NCBI GenBank assembly: GCA_930633495.1 | Contig: CAKNFJ010000001.1 | Coordinates: 1,674,001-1,738,000 of the forward strand | Direction of reading: 5' to 3' | Source: Hyphomicrobiales bacterium | GTDB taxonomy: Bacteria; Pseudomonadota; Alphaproteobacteria; Rhizobiales; Beijerinckiaceae | DNA length: 64,000 nucleotides | Shown: one piece after another, positions 1-7,097 of the stretch | How the letters are laid out: every line of letters starts with the position of its first letter | How positions within the stretch are numbered: position 1 is the stretch's first letter | Translations under genes and position numbers: made by a program | The notes under the pieces: generated by a model | Seen by the model: the letters and a program-made list of their open reading frames with translations, nothing else | Told to the model about the DNA's origin: nothing | The model's database searches: none

Positions 1-174
1 ACCGGAGCGGGCGTGAAGCTGAAGCCGGAGGGCGACAAGGAGCAGGGCCAGAACAGCCGCGCGCTACTCTCCGTGATGCAGTGGCAGAAGGGCGCGCTGG
101 AAGTCGTCTGGCCGAAGAGCGTCGCGGTCAAGGAGGCGGTCTCGGTGCCGCTCCCGGAATGGTCGAAACGCTGA
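1..174 (+). CDS. ABC transporter substrate-binding protein, C-terminal fragment (branched-chain amino acid type)
   Basis: This is the last 57 codons of a gene that begins left of the window; the frame is open from base 1 to the TGA at 172-174. The tail contains SVMQWQKGALEVVWPKS, which resembles the C-terminus of periplasmic LivK/HAAT-type ligand-binding proteins, where a V-x-Q-W-Q-x-G segment is followed by a VWP motif. Such proteins deliver branched-chain amino acids or aromatic and acyl compounds to an ABC permease. The downstream CoA ligase and reductase suggest an organic-acid ligand, but that is inference. Only the tail is visible, so the family call is moderate and the substrate unknown. 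Confidence 0.6.
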   Translation, partial: TGAGVKLKPEGDKEQGQNSRALLSVMQWQKGALEVVWPKSVAVKEAVSVPLPEWSKR

Positions 175-189
175 GGAAAGACTGCGGGA

Positions 190-215
190 GAACCGGGCTC
201 GCCTGAGCCCGGTTC
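190..215 (+). terminator. Strong hairpin after the binding-protein gene
   Basis: The two 11-base arms GAACCGGGCTC and GAGCCCGGTTC form a perfect stem around a GCCT loop, 15 bases after the stop codon of the upstream gene. There is no T-run after it, so it may be a weak or Rho-assisted terminator, or an mRNA-stabilising stem separating the ABC gene from the CoA ligase at 233. Confidence 0.55.
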
Positions 216-232
216 ACGCCAACGAGGTCAAT

Positions 233-1843
233 ATGCAGACGCTTGTCGCGCAGTTGCGCTCGGCCGCCGCGAAGGCGCCGCAGGCCCGGATCCACGACGG
301 GGCGCTCGCTCCCGACTATACCGAACTCCACGAGCGCAGCCTGCGCGTCGCCGGCGGGCTGGCGCGGCAAGGCATCGGGGAAGGCGACCGGGTCGCGCTC
401 TGGCTGCCCAACGGCCTCGCCTATCTCGACCTCGTCCATGCCTGCCACCATCTCGGCGCCGTCGCCGTGGCGATCAATACCCGCTTTCGTACCGCGGAAG
501 CCCAATCCATCCTGCAGCGAACCGGGGCCCGTGCGCTGGCGATCGCACCCGGCTTCAAGGACATAGCGTTCCTGGACATGCTGGCAGGGATGGATCGGGC
601 TGCGCTCCCGGAACTGCGCCTCATCGTCTCGGTCGGCGAGGAACTTCATGATGCCTTGTCCGGCGCCACCTCTCTTGCTCATCGTGACTTGCTCGCGGCC
701 AATCCGGTGGCGAGCCGAGCCGACCCTGAGCTTCCGGTTGCGATCTTCGCGACGTCCGGGACCACGAATGCTCCCAAATTCGCGCTGCATCGCCAGGGGA
801 ATATCGCCCTGCACGGCGCGCGCATCGCCGCAGCCTTCGGCTTCGATGCCGGCGATGCCCATCTGCTTCAGGCCGTGCCGTTCTGCGGCATCTGGGGCTT
901 CAGCCAATGGATGGGCACCGTCGCCGGCGCCGCCAGCGCGTCTCTCGTTCCGTTCTTCGAGGCGCGCGGCGCGGGCACGCTGATCCGCGAACGCGGCATC
1001 ACGCATCTGAGCGGCCCGGACGACCTGATCCAGCGGCTCTTCGATGCCTTTCCCGAGCAACGCCCCTTTCCCACGCTGCGCGAGGCGCTGATCTCGACCT
1101 TCAATCCGACGCTGGGCGAATTCACGACCTCGATCGACCAACGCGGGCTGCGAATGGTCAACGGTTACGGGATGAGCGAGATATTCTCCTTCTTCTCGCG
1201 CCGACGCGCCGACGATCCGCCGCCCCTGCGGCAGCGGCCGGGTGGCACACCGCTCGACCCGCAGGCCGAGCTTCGCGTCCGCTCGACGACAGGCGACGCC
1301 CTGCTCGGCATCGGCGAAGTCGGCCGACTCGAGCTTAAGGTCGATACGCTGTTCAGCGGCTATTTCGGCGATCCCGCCGCGACCGCCGCGGCCTTCACCC
1401 CGGACGGCTTCTTCCGCACCGGCGATCTCGCCGCTCTCGGCCCGGGAGGCACATTCGATCTCGTGGGGCGCGACGGCGACTTCCTGCGACTCGGCGGATT
1501 CCTGGTCAATCCGGTCGAGATCGAGGATGCGGTGAAGCAAGCCGCGCCCGGCTGCGAGGTCGTCGTCGTCGAGGCGGCGACCGCGCGCGGTAACAAGCCC
1601 GTCGCCTTCATGCGTGCCGGGCCGGGCATTGCCCCGCCGAATGCAGCGGTGCTGACGAACGCGCTGCGCGGCCGCATCGCCGATTTCAAGGTTCCCGTCC
1701 GGATCGTTCCTCTCGAGGCCTTCCCCGTCGCGATCGGTCCCAACGGCGAAAAGATTCAGCGCCATCGCCTGCGCGCGATGGCAGCAAGCCTGCTCGAAGC
1801 GAGCGACCCCAACTCCGCAGAGTCGAAGAGAGTGCCAGAATGA
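233..1843 (+). CDS. AMP-dependent acyl-CoA synthetase/ligase (ANL superfamily)
   Basis: This 536-residue enzyme should activate a carboxylic acid to an acyl-AMP and then to an acyl-CoA thioester in the cytoplasm. The phosphate-binding loop FATSGTTNAPK is at residues 172-182. NGYGMSEI follows in the middle of the protein, and the C-terminal part carries RTGDLAALGPGG and LVGRDGDFLRLGGFLVNPVE, the hinge and A8 motifs of the ANL family. Length is normal. The start ATG at 233 has GAGGT about 9 bases upstream. The stop overlaps the start of the next gene by four bases, so the two are co-translated. Pairing with an AcuI-type reductase and a binding protein suggests catabolism of an imported short or unsaturated acid. 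The specific substrate cannot be read from sequence. Confidence 0.85.
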   Translation: MQTLVAQLRSAAAKAPQARIHDGALAPDYTELHERSLRVAGGLARQGIGEGDRVALWLPNGLAYLDLVHACHHLGAVAVAINTRFRTAEAQSILQRTGARALAIAPGFKDIAFLDMLAGMDRAALPELRLIVSVGEELHDALSGATSLAHRDLLAANPVASRADPELPVAIFATSGTTNAPKFALHRQGNIALHGARIAAAFGFDAGDAHLLQAVPFCGIWGFSQWMGTVAGAASASLVPFFEARGAGTLIRERGITHLSGPDDLIQRLFDAFPEQRPFPTLREALISTFNPTLGEFTTSIDQRGLRMVNGYGMSEIFSFFSRRRADDPPPLRQRPGGTPLDPQAELRVRSTTGDALLGIGEVGRLELKVDTLFSGYFGDPAATAAAFTPDGFFRTGDLAALGPGGTFDLVGRDGDFLRLGGFLVNPVEIEDAVKQAAPGCEVVVVEAATARGNKPVAFMRAGPGIAPPNAAVLTNALRGRIADFKVPVRIVPLEAFPVAIGPNGEKIQRHRLRAMAASLLEASDPNSAESKRVPE

Positions 1844-2835
1844 GCGAGACCTTCACCGCGCTGCTGATCGAGGACGATGGCGGCAAGCCGAAAGCCTCCT
1901 TCCGTGAGATCGGATTCGACGCCCTGCCCGACCATGACGTCCTGGTCGAGATTCACTACTCGACCCTCAACTACAAGGACGGGCTGGCGGTCTCCGGCAA
2001 GGGACGCATCGCGCGGCGCCTGCCGATGGTCGCCGGCATCGACCTCGCTGGCATCGTCAGGCAGTCGCGCTCGCCGGACTGGAAGCCGGGCGACAAGGTG
2101 GTCGTCAACGGCTGGGGCCTCTCGGAGACCGAATGGGGCGGCTATTCCCGCTATCAGCGGCTGAAGCCGGACTGGCTGACGCGCCTGCCGGAGGGTTTCG
2201 ACCTGGCCGAAGCCATGGCGATCGGTACGGCGGGCTACACGGCCGCTCTTTGCGTCGATGCACTCGAAGACTGGGGTTCGATCGGCGCCGGCAGCGGCGA
2301 AGTGCTGGTTACCGGCGCCGCCGGCGGCGTCGGCTCGACCGCTATCGCCCTGCTTGCGGCGCGCGGCTATGCCGTCACCGCCGCGACAGGCCGTCCCGAA
2401 ACCCATGAGTACCTGCGGGGACTGGGCGCAAGCGCTTTCGTCGAGCGCGCAGCCCTGGCCGAGAAGGGCGCGCCCCTGCAGAAGGAACGCTGGAGCGGTG
2501 CTGTCGACACCGTCGGCAGCCAGACGCTTGCGACCGTGCTGTCGCAGGCTCGCTACGGCGCGGCGATCACCGCCTGCGGCCTTGCCGGCGGGGCCGATCT
2601 CCCTGCAACCGTCCTGCCGCACATCCTGCGCGGCGTGGCCTTGATCGGTGTCGACTCAGTCATGGCTCCGCACGCAAAGCGCGAGCGCGCCTGGGCGCGC
2701 CTGGCGCGCGATCTCGATCGCGATGCCTCGCGAACCATGACCCGCGTCGAACCGATGTCCCGCTTGCCGGAACTGGCCGGACAGATCATCACCGGGCAGA
2801 TCCGCGGCCGCGTGGTCATCGACGTCTCGCGCTGA
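1840..2835 (+). CDS. Acrylyl-CoA reductase-like MDR oxidoreductase (AcuI/YhdH family)
   Basis: A 331-residue zinc-independent medium-chain dehydrogenase/reductase. YSTLNYKDGLAVSGKG near the N-terminus and the nucleotide-binding VTGAAGGVGSTAIALLAARG in the middle match the YhdH/YhfP/AcuI group. Members of this group reduce acrylyl-CoA to propionyl-CoA, or related enoyl compounds, with NADPH. No structural or catalytic zinc cysteine cluster is evident. The ATG overlaps the stop of the CoA ligase (ATGA), so ligase and reductase probably act in sequence: an unsaturated acid is activated and then reduced. AcuI itself is the closest functional model, but other 2-enoyl substrates are possible. Confidence 0.82.
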   Translation: MSETFTALLIEDDGGKPKASFREIGFDALPDHDVLVEIHYSTLNYKDGLAVSGKGRIARRLPMVAGIDLAGIVRQSRSPDWKPGDKVVVNGWGLSETEWGGYSRYQRLKPDWLTRLPEGFDLAEAMAIGTAGYTAALCVDALEDWGSIGAGSGEVLVTGAAGGVGSTAIALLAARGYAVTAATGRPETHEYLRGLGASAFVERAALAEKGAPLQKERWSGAVDTVGSQTLATVLSQARYGAAITACGLAGGADLPATVLPHILRGVALIGVDSVMAPHAKRERAWARLARDLDRDASRTMTRVEPMSRLPELAGQIITGQIRGRVVIDVSR

Positions 2836-2850
2836 TCCGCGAATTGGCCG

Positions 2851-2881
2851 CGGCGCGCCTGCCCTCGGGGGCGGCGCGCCG
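2851..2881. terminator. Convergent intergenic hairpin
   Basis: The arms CGGCGCGCC and GGCGCGCCG flank a 13-base GC-rich loop between two convergent genes. The position suggests a shared bidirectional terminator. No T-tract is present on either side. Confidence 0.5.
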
Positions 2882-2888
2882 GACACCC

Positions 2889-3278
2889 TTACTCGGCCTT
2901 CTTGCCGCCGGCATCGAACTGCTTGAGATAGGCCAGCAGATCCGCGATGCGCTTCTCGTCCTTGAGACCGGCATAGACCATCTTGGTGCCGGGCACCTTG
3001 CCGCGCGGGTTCTGGATGTATTCGGAGAAGGTCGCCTCGTTCCAGACCAGGCCGGAATCCTTCATCGCGGCGCTGTAGCTGTAGCCGTCGCGCCCGCCCG
3101 CCTTCTGGCCGATGACGCCATTGAGGGCGGGGCCGACCGTGTTCTTGGCGGTTTCGCCGACCTGATGACAGGCCCGGCACTGCGCATAGATCTTCTCGCC
3201 CGCCGCGGCGTCCTGGGCGCGGGCGGGCTGGACGGCGGCCGCGAGCAAGGCGCCGCCGGCAAGGACTGCGAATTTCAT
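2889..3278 (-). CDS. Periplasmic class I cytochrome c (c2/c550 type)
   Basis: This 129-residue protein starts with a Sec signal peptide (MKFAVLAGGALLAAAVQPARA). It has one heme-attachment motif, CRACH, followed by the VGPALNGVIGQKAGG segment of small soluble c-type cytochromes, and a Met axial-ligand candidate in GTKMVYAGL. An upstream in-frame extension overlaps sorB and lacks features, so the ATG at 3278 is chosen. It is the last gene of the minus-strand group sigma, anti-sigma, sorA, sorB, and lies 11 bases after sorB. The likely role is to accept electrons from the sulfite dehydrogenase and pass them to a terminal oxidase. Family membership is sure; the partner assignment is inferred from context. 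Confidence 0.85.
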   Translation of the reverse strand: MKFAVLAGGALLAAAVQPARAQDAAAGEKIYAQCRACHQVGETAKNTVGPALNGVIGQKAGGRDGYSYSAAMKDSGLVWNEATFSEYIQNPRGKVPGTKMVYAGLKDEKRIADLLAYLKQFDAGGKKAE

Positions 3279-3289
3279 CACGGCTGATC

Positions 3290-3637
3290 CTATGGCTTCG
3301 GAGCGAAGGGGTTGACCCAGCCGCCGCCCTGGGCCGGCGCCTTCGGCGGGAAGGCCTGGGCGAGATAGTCGAGCAAGGTCTTGCGCATCTCCGGATCGGG
3401 CGCCGGCATGCTGTGCTTCTCGGTCATCCAGTTGAGCGTTTCGTCCCAGCGGGCGCGATCCATGCCCTGCCGGCCGACGACCTTCATCGAATGGCAGGCG
3501 ATGCAGTAGCCGAAGGTTTCTTCGCGGCCCGGAAAATCGGGCAGCGTCTCGGCCGTCTCCTCCTGGGCGAAGCCAACGGAGGGGGCGAGGAAGATGGCCG
3601 CGAGAGCGGCCATCCGAAGCGATTGCGCGAACACCAT
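3290..3637 (-). CDS. sorB: Sulfite dehydrogenase cytochrome subunit SorB-like
   Basis: A 115-residue monoheme cytochrome c with a cleavable N-terminal signal ending near VGFAQ and the heme motif CIACHSMK. The body (RQGMDRARWDETLNWM, then MRKTLLDYLAQAF) matches SorB-type subunits, which accept electrons from the molybdenum cofactor of SorA in the periplasm. It starts 2 bases after the sorA stop, so the two are translationally coupled. Size fits the SorB family. The symbol rests on family features plus the adjacent sorA. Confidence 0.8.
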   Translation of the reverse strand: MVFAQSLRMAALAAIFLAPSVGFAQEETAETLPDFPGREETFGYCIACHSMKVVGRQGMDRARWDETLNWMTEKHSMPAPDPEMRKTLLDYLAQAFPPKAPAQGGGWVNPFAPKP

Positions 3638-3639
3638 CG

Positions 3640-4962
3640 TCAGCCCACCAGAATCGCGATGCGGTGGAGCGGGTTGGAGCCGTAGCCCTGCGGGTTCCAG
3701 TTGGTCGCGACATGCGGCTGGGCGATGCCGCGGGAATCCGTCGCCCGGGCCCAGAGCTCGAAATAGCCCTCGCTCGGCAAAGTCACCTTGCCGGTCCAGC
3801 GCACCCAGTCGTAGCGGTTCTTCGGCTTGGCCAGCGTCATCTCATGCCAGCGCTGGCCGGCATCGAAGGAGACTTCCACCTTGGCGACCTCGTGGTCGCC
3901 GGCCCAGGCCGCGCCGCGCAGCGCGACCTCGCGCGTCGCCGCCGGCAGGCGGGTCCCGTTCGCCGGCGTACTGATGATCGAGCGCACCGGCATCGAGGTC
4001 AGATCGGTGAAATTCGTCTTCCCGTCGGCATTGGAGCCGGGAACGATCGGCACCGTGGGGACGCGGTAGGAGGTGCCGCCCATGCCCTGCCCGTCATGCG
4101 GGGTCGCGCGAACCAGAATCCGGTTCAGCCATTTCGAGGAGAGCGAGGCCGGCCAGCCCGGCACCAGCAGGCGCAGCGGGCCGCCATGGATATGCGGCAG
4201 CGGCTCGCCGTTCATCGCCCAGACGATCAGGCAATGCGGCTCCAGCGCCTTCTCGATCGGCATGCCGCGCGAGATCGCATCCTTGGTGGTGTCGCCGGAG
4301 AGATGCGGATCGGCGCCGAAATGGCCGGTGAACTTGGCCGAGGCCTTGAGGCCGGCCGCCTTCAGCACGTCGGCGAGGCGCACGCCGGTCCATTCGGCGC
4401 AGCCTGCGCCGCCATTGGTCCACTGGTTGCCGCGCGCCGCCGGCTGATAGAAGGAGCGACCGTTTCCGCCGCATTCCAGCACCATGCGGAAGGTATGCGC
4501 CGGGAAGCGGGATTTGAGTTCCGCGACCGTCAGGGTCAGCGGCTTGTCGACCTCGCCCTCGATCTTGAGCTGCCAGCCATCGACATCCTTGATCGGGTCC
4601 GGAATCTGGCCGTTGTTGCGGATGAAGAATTTGGCGATCGGCGTGGTGTCGTCGTCGAGCAGGCTCTCGGGCGTCTCCGCGACGAGCGGACGGTCGCCGA
4701 GAAGGGTCAGACCCTTGTCCTTGCCGGGATAATCGAAGGGCTGCGGTCCCTTGGGCGGCGCGGCAGCGGGCGCGCCCTGCGCGGCGGCCGGCGAGATCGG
4801 GGACAGGCGCGGCACGCCGCCAACAGCGAAGCCCAGCGCAGCGAGGCTGCCGCCGAGCAGAAGACGTCGCGATGTGCGGGGGGTATCGGTGGCGCCGGCA
4901 GCGGGCACGGCATCAATATCGGTATCGGCTGCACCATCGCGCAGGTCTGCTTCGTTGAGCAT
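3640..4962 (-). CDS. sorA: Sulfite:cytochrome c oxidoreductase, molybdopterin subunit
   Basis: A 440-residue periplasmic sulfite-oxidase-family enzyme that oxidises sulfite to sulfate. A Tat signal (TSRRLLLGGSLAALGF, residues 30-45) explains export of the folded cofactor-bearing protein. The molybdenum-coordinating cysteine is in RMVLECGGNGRSFY, at about residue 164. The Mo-co dimerisation domain fills the C-terminal third (ALRGAAWAGDHEVAKVEVSFD). An 81-base gap separates it from the anti-sigma gene and contains an ECF-type promoter at 4996-5024. Its partner is the SorB cytochrome immediately downstream. The S. meliloti SorT system is the closest characterised analogue with ECF control. Heterodimeric SorAB is favoured because the cytochrome gene is directly coupled. 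Confidence 0.88.
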   Translation of the reverse strand: MLNEADLRDGAADTDIDAVPAAGATDTPRTSRRLLLGGSLAALGFAVGGVPRLSPISPAAAQGAPAAAPPKGPQPFDYPGKDKGLTLLGDRPLVAETPESLLDDDTTPIAKFFIRNNGQIPDPIKDVDGWQLKIEGEVDKPLTLTVAELKSRFPAHTFRMVLECGGNGRSFYQPAARGNQWTNGGAGCAEWTGVRLADVLKAAGLKASAKFTGHFGADPHLSGDTTKDAISRGMPIEKALEPHCLIVWAMNGEPLPHIHGGPLRLLVPGWPASLSSKWLNRILVRATPHDGQGMGGTSYRVPTVPIVPGSNADGKTNFTDLTSMPVRSIISTPANGTRLPAATREVALRGAAWAGDHEVAKVEVSFDAGQRWHEMTLAKPKNRYDWVRWTGKVTLPSEGYFELWARATDSRGIAQPHVATNWNPQGYGSNPLHRIAILVG

Positions 4963-4995
4963 GGCGTTTCTCCCGAGGACATATTCCTCGCTGGA

Positions 4996-5024
4996 GACGA
5001 CGCAGCAGGCTTTCGATTTATTCC
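4996..5024 (-). promoter_or_regulatory. ECF sigma-type promoter of sorA
   Basis: Reading the minus strand, GGAAT (5024-5020) is followed by exactly 17 bases and then CGTC (5002-4999), itself repeated as CGTCGTC. GGAA(C/T)-N16/17-CGT(C/T) is the usual layout for ECF promoters. It lies about 35-60 bases before the sorA start and directly downstream of the sigma/anti-sigma genes, so self-contained regulation is likely. I did not find a clear copy in front of the sigma gene. Confidence 0.65.
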
Positions 5025-5043
5025 AACCTCAGGGAATCTTTTT

Positions 5044-5829
5044 TCAGCCGAGGCAGGCGGGACCGACGCTGCGCGCCTCGGCCAGCGCCGCGACCTGCTC
5101 GCGCGGGACGCCGGGCTCGTCCCGCGTGATCCGCGCCACGAGCGCGGCGATGCCGTCGAGGCGGGCGGGATCGATGCCACGGCCGATCAGGGCATAGCTC
5201 GCGCGCTCGCCGCGCCAGGCCCGGATCGCCAGCCCGTCGCGATCCCGCACCGCCGGCTGCGTCGGCAGCGCGTCCTCGGCGGGCGCGATCCAGAGGCCGA
5301 CCCGGCAGCCATTCGGCCCGACATAGCCGGCGAGCACCCCGCCGCCCCGACGCCCCGCGGGGTCGAGCGACAGATGCACGAGGCGCAGCGAAGCGAGCGA
5401 CAAATCCGGCAGAGGCCCGGCCTCGGCACCGGCGAGCTCGACGCCGAGGCGCGGCGCGGCACCGGACGACGATTGCGCGAGCCAGAGTTGATGCGCCGCG
5501 ATGGCGTCGGCGAGGGACGAGCCGGCCGGCTGCCGATGGCCGATGCCGAGGGAGGCTGCCCCGATGATCAGAGCAAGGCAGGCAGCGGCGGCCCATGGCA
5601 TCCAGCGGGCCATGCGTGGGCGGGCTTGCGGCAACGCGAAAGGCGGAGGCGCCGGCATCGGCACCGCGGCTTTGACGGCCGCCCGCAGCCGCGTCAGCGT
5701 CGCGACCTGCGCCGCAGCCTCGCGATCGGCAACGAGCGCAGCCGCGACCTGCGCGGCTTGGTCGGGCGCCAGCTCACCGTCGACATAGGCGTTGAGCATG
5801 GCCCAGGAGAGAAGGTCGCGGTCGGTCAC
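5044..5829 (-). CDS. Membrane anti-sigma factor partner of the upstream ECF sigma
   Basis: A 261-residue protein. The first about 60 residues (LNAYVDGELAPDQAAQV, then a helical stretch) resemble the cytoplasmic anti-sigma domain of Rsk/RskA-like proteins. One membrane segment (WAAAACLALIIGAASLGIG) follows at about residues 77-96, and the remainder is a periplasmic domain. The His-x3-Cys-x2-Cys signature of zinc anti-sigma factors is absent, so it is unlikely to be a thiol redox sensor of that type. It overlaps the sigma gene by four bases. Its expected job is to hold the sigma factor at the membrane until a periplasmic signal, plausibly sulfite or thiosulfate, releases it. Confidence 0.78.
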   Translation of the reverse strand: MTDRDLLSWAMLNAYVDGELAPDQAAQVAAALVADREAAAQVATLTRLRAAVKAAVPMPAPPPFALPQARPRMARWMPWAAAACLALIIGAASLGIGHRQPAGSSLADAIAAHQLWLAQSSSGAAPRLGVELAGAEAGPLPDLSLASLRLVHLSLDPAGRRGGGVLAGYVGPNGCRVGLWIAPAEDALPTQPAVRDRDGLAIRAWRGERASYALIGRGIDPARLDGIAALVARITRDEPGVPREQVAALAEARSVGPACLG

Positions 5830-6431
5830 GTTTCGTTGGCTCGTTTGCGCTGCCGCGCAGCGAAGGGGCGAACGGTTCCGCCCTCGATCGCATTCAGAAG
5901 CAAAAGCCGCGCCCGGCTGAGGCGGCTCATCACGGTTCCCACGGGCACGCCCAGGATATCCGCCGCCTCGCCATAACGGAAGCCAGCCAGATCGACCAGC
6001 TCGACGATCTCCCGATGCGGCGGATCGAGACGCTCCAGCGCCTGCCGGACGGTGATAGCGGCGATCAGACGGTCGTCATGGCACCACTGCTCGTCCTCGA
6101 ACGCTCCCTCTGCCGCATGCGCGCTGGTCTCGCCCCGGCGGTGCTCGTCGATCCAGATATTGCGCAGGATCGCGAACAGCCAGGCCCGCACGCGCTCCGC
6201 CTCTTCCGGTGGCGAGGCCGCAAGCGCCTTCGTGGCGCAGGATTGCAGGAGGTCCGCCGCGCCATCGCGGCTGCCGCTCAGGCGCAGCGCGTAGGAGAAC
6301 AGGCGCTCCCAGTTCTGGCGCAACGCACGCTCGACGATGACACGCAGGACGCAGCCCTCCGCAGCGAATTCGCCTTGTCTATCGCAGCGGCCGGGAAGCT
6401 CCAAGCCTCCCGCACCCGCCGGCGCTTGCAT
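5826..6431 (-). CDS. ECF-subfamily RNA polymerase sigma factor
   Basis: Region 2 is seen in LFSYALRLSGSRDGAADLLQ and WLFAILRNIWIDEHRR. Region 4 is seen in PPHREIVELVDLAGFRYGEA and GVPVGTVMSRLSRARLLL, a typical helix-turn-helix ending. The ATG at 6431 gives 201 residues, but the first 28 are not sigma-like. An in-frame CTG at 6347 lies 8 bases after GGAGG, so the true N-terminus may be near residue 29. It forms an operon with its anti-sigma factor and, by position, controls sorAB through the promoter at 4996-5024. In S. meliloti, RpoE1/RpoE4 respond to sulfite and drive sorT; this locus looks like the same design. Confidence 0.86.
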   Translation of the reverse strand: MQAPAGAGGLELPGRCDRQGEFAAEGCVLRVIVERALRQNWERLFSYALRLSGSRDGAADLLQSCATKALAASPPEEAERVRAWLFAILRNIWIDEHRRGETSAHAAEGAFEDEQWCHDDRLIAAITVRQALERLDPPHREIVELVDLAGFRYGEAADILGVPVGTVMSRLSRARLLLLNAIEGGTVRPFAARQRKRANET

Positions 6432-6613
6432 CGGCCGATGCCATCCGGTCGATCCTCATGGCCCGAGGGCAGAGGCGGCCCCCTCTCCATAGGCTGACGG
6501 ATCCGGCGGCGGCAGCCCGCGCGACACCGCAGCGGCGACGTGGCCGGCTTCCTTGACCCTGTTCCGGCCGGAGAATAGCCTTCGGCTATCCGAGACGGCC
6601 AGGGTTCAGCACG

Positions 6614-6976
6614 ATGCCGCTCATCTCGCCGCGTTTTTCCGTGAACGAGCGGTTGAGAAAAGCCGCCGAGAACACCCCGCCGCTGAAGCAGGGCGAGCGT
6701 GGCCAGGCCGTCGCCATCGTTCAGCTGGCCCTCATCGACCTCGGCTTCGCGATGCCGAACTCGACCAGCGGCGGGCGCATGATGCCCGACGGCATCTTCG
6801 GCCCCGAAACGGCGAACCGGGTGCGCAGCTTCCAGATGGCGAACGGGCTCGTCAGCGACGCCGTCGTCGGCCGCCTCACCATGGCCGCGCTGGAGCGGGC
6901 CATCATCGTGCAAAGCCAGATCAACGGCCGCGCGGAGGCAGGCAAGGCGCGGGCGCATAGCGCAGCCGTCCGCTGA
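6614..6976 (+). CDS. Small peptidoglycan-binding domain protein
   Basis: A 120-residue protein made almost entirely of one PG_binding_1 domain. LKQGERGQAVAIVQLALIDLG opens the repeat, and GIFGPETANRVRSFQMANGL is its hallmark second half, where a DGxFGPxT turn is followed by a short helix. There is no signal peptide, membrane segment or catalytic domain. It diverges from the ECF sigma gene across about 180 bases; a perfect ATAGCC-TTC-GGCTAT hairpin at 6575-6589 lies in its probable leader. Free-standing PG-binding domains occur in secreted lytic enzymes and in phage-like or secretion-associated proteins. No partner is evident except the unknown gene at 7098. Confidence 0.75.
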   Translation: MPLISPRFSVNERLRKAAENTPPLKQGERGQAVAIVQLALIDLGFAMPNSTSGGRMMPDGIFGPETANRVRSFQMANGLVSDAVVGRLTMAALERAIIVQSQINGRAEAGKARAHSAAVR

Positions 6977-7036
6977 ACCATCGGTCCCAAAAATGGTATC
7001 CGGCTTTCGGAAAAGCCGATGCGACACAGAAGATAA
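6977..7036. repeat. Rhizobiales-type palindromic intergenic repeat
   Basis: Directly after the stop codon, the segment contains the stem CGGCTTT (7001-7007) / AAAGCCG (7012-7018) with loop CGGA, followed by GATGCGACACAGAAG. I recognise this block on the opposite strand as part of dispersed repeats common in Hyphomicrobiales genomes. It may serve as a terminator for the gene at 6614. Copy number in this genome cannot be judged here. Confidence 0.55.
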
Positions 7037-7097
7037 GGCCGGGCACTTCCCCACGCGATCCGGGACACGGCGCGCCAGCCGAACAGCAGGAGCTTCC

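Noticed and set aside
2889..3713. A 274-codon reading of the cytochrome c gene
   Set aside because: The extra N-terminal codons overlap sorB in another frame; the signal peptide begins at 3278.
3664..5976. A 770-codon plus-strand open frame opposite sorA and the anti-sigma gene
   Set aside because: Same artefact: antisense to genes with clear motifs, no domain signature.
6575..6589. ATAGCC-TTC-GGCTAT hairpin as a riboswitch or terminator
   Set aside because: A lone short stem in the leader of the 6614 gene, with no T-run and no larger conserved structure visible.
6432..6613. ECF promoter in front of the sigma gene
   Set aside because: GGAAC is present on the minus strand, but the nearest CGTC is 20 bases away, beyond normal spacing.
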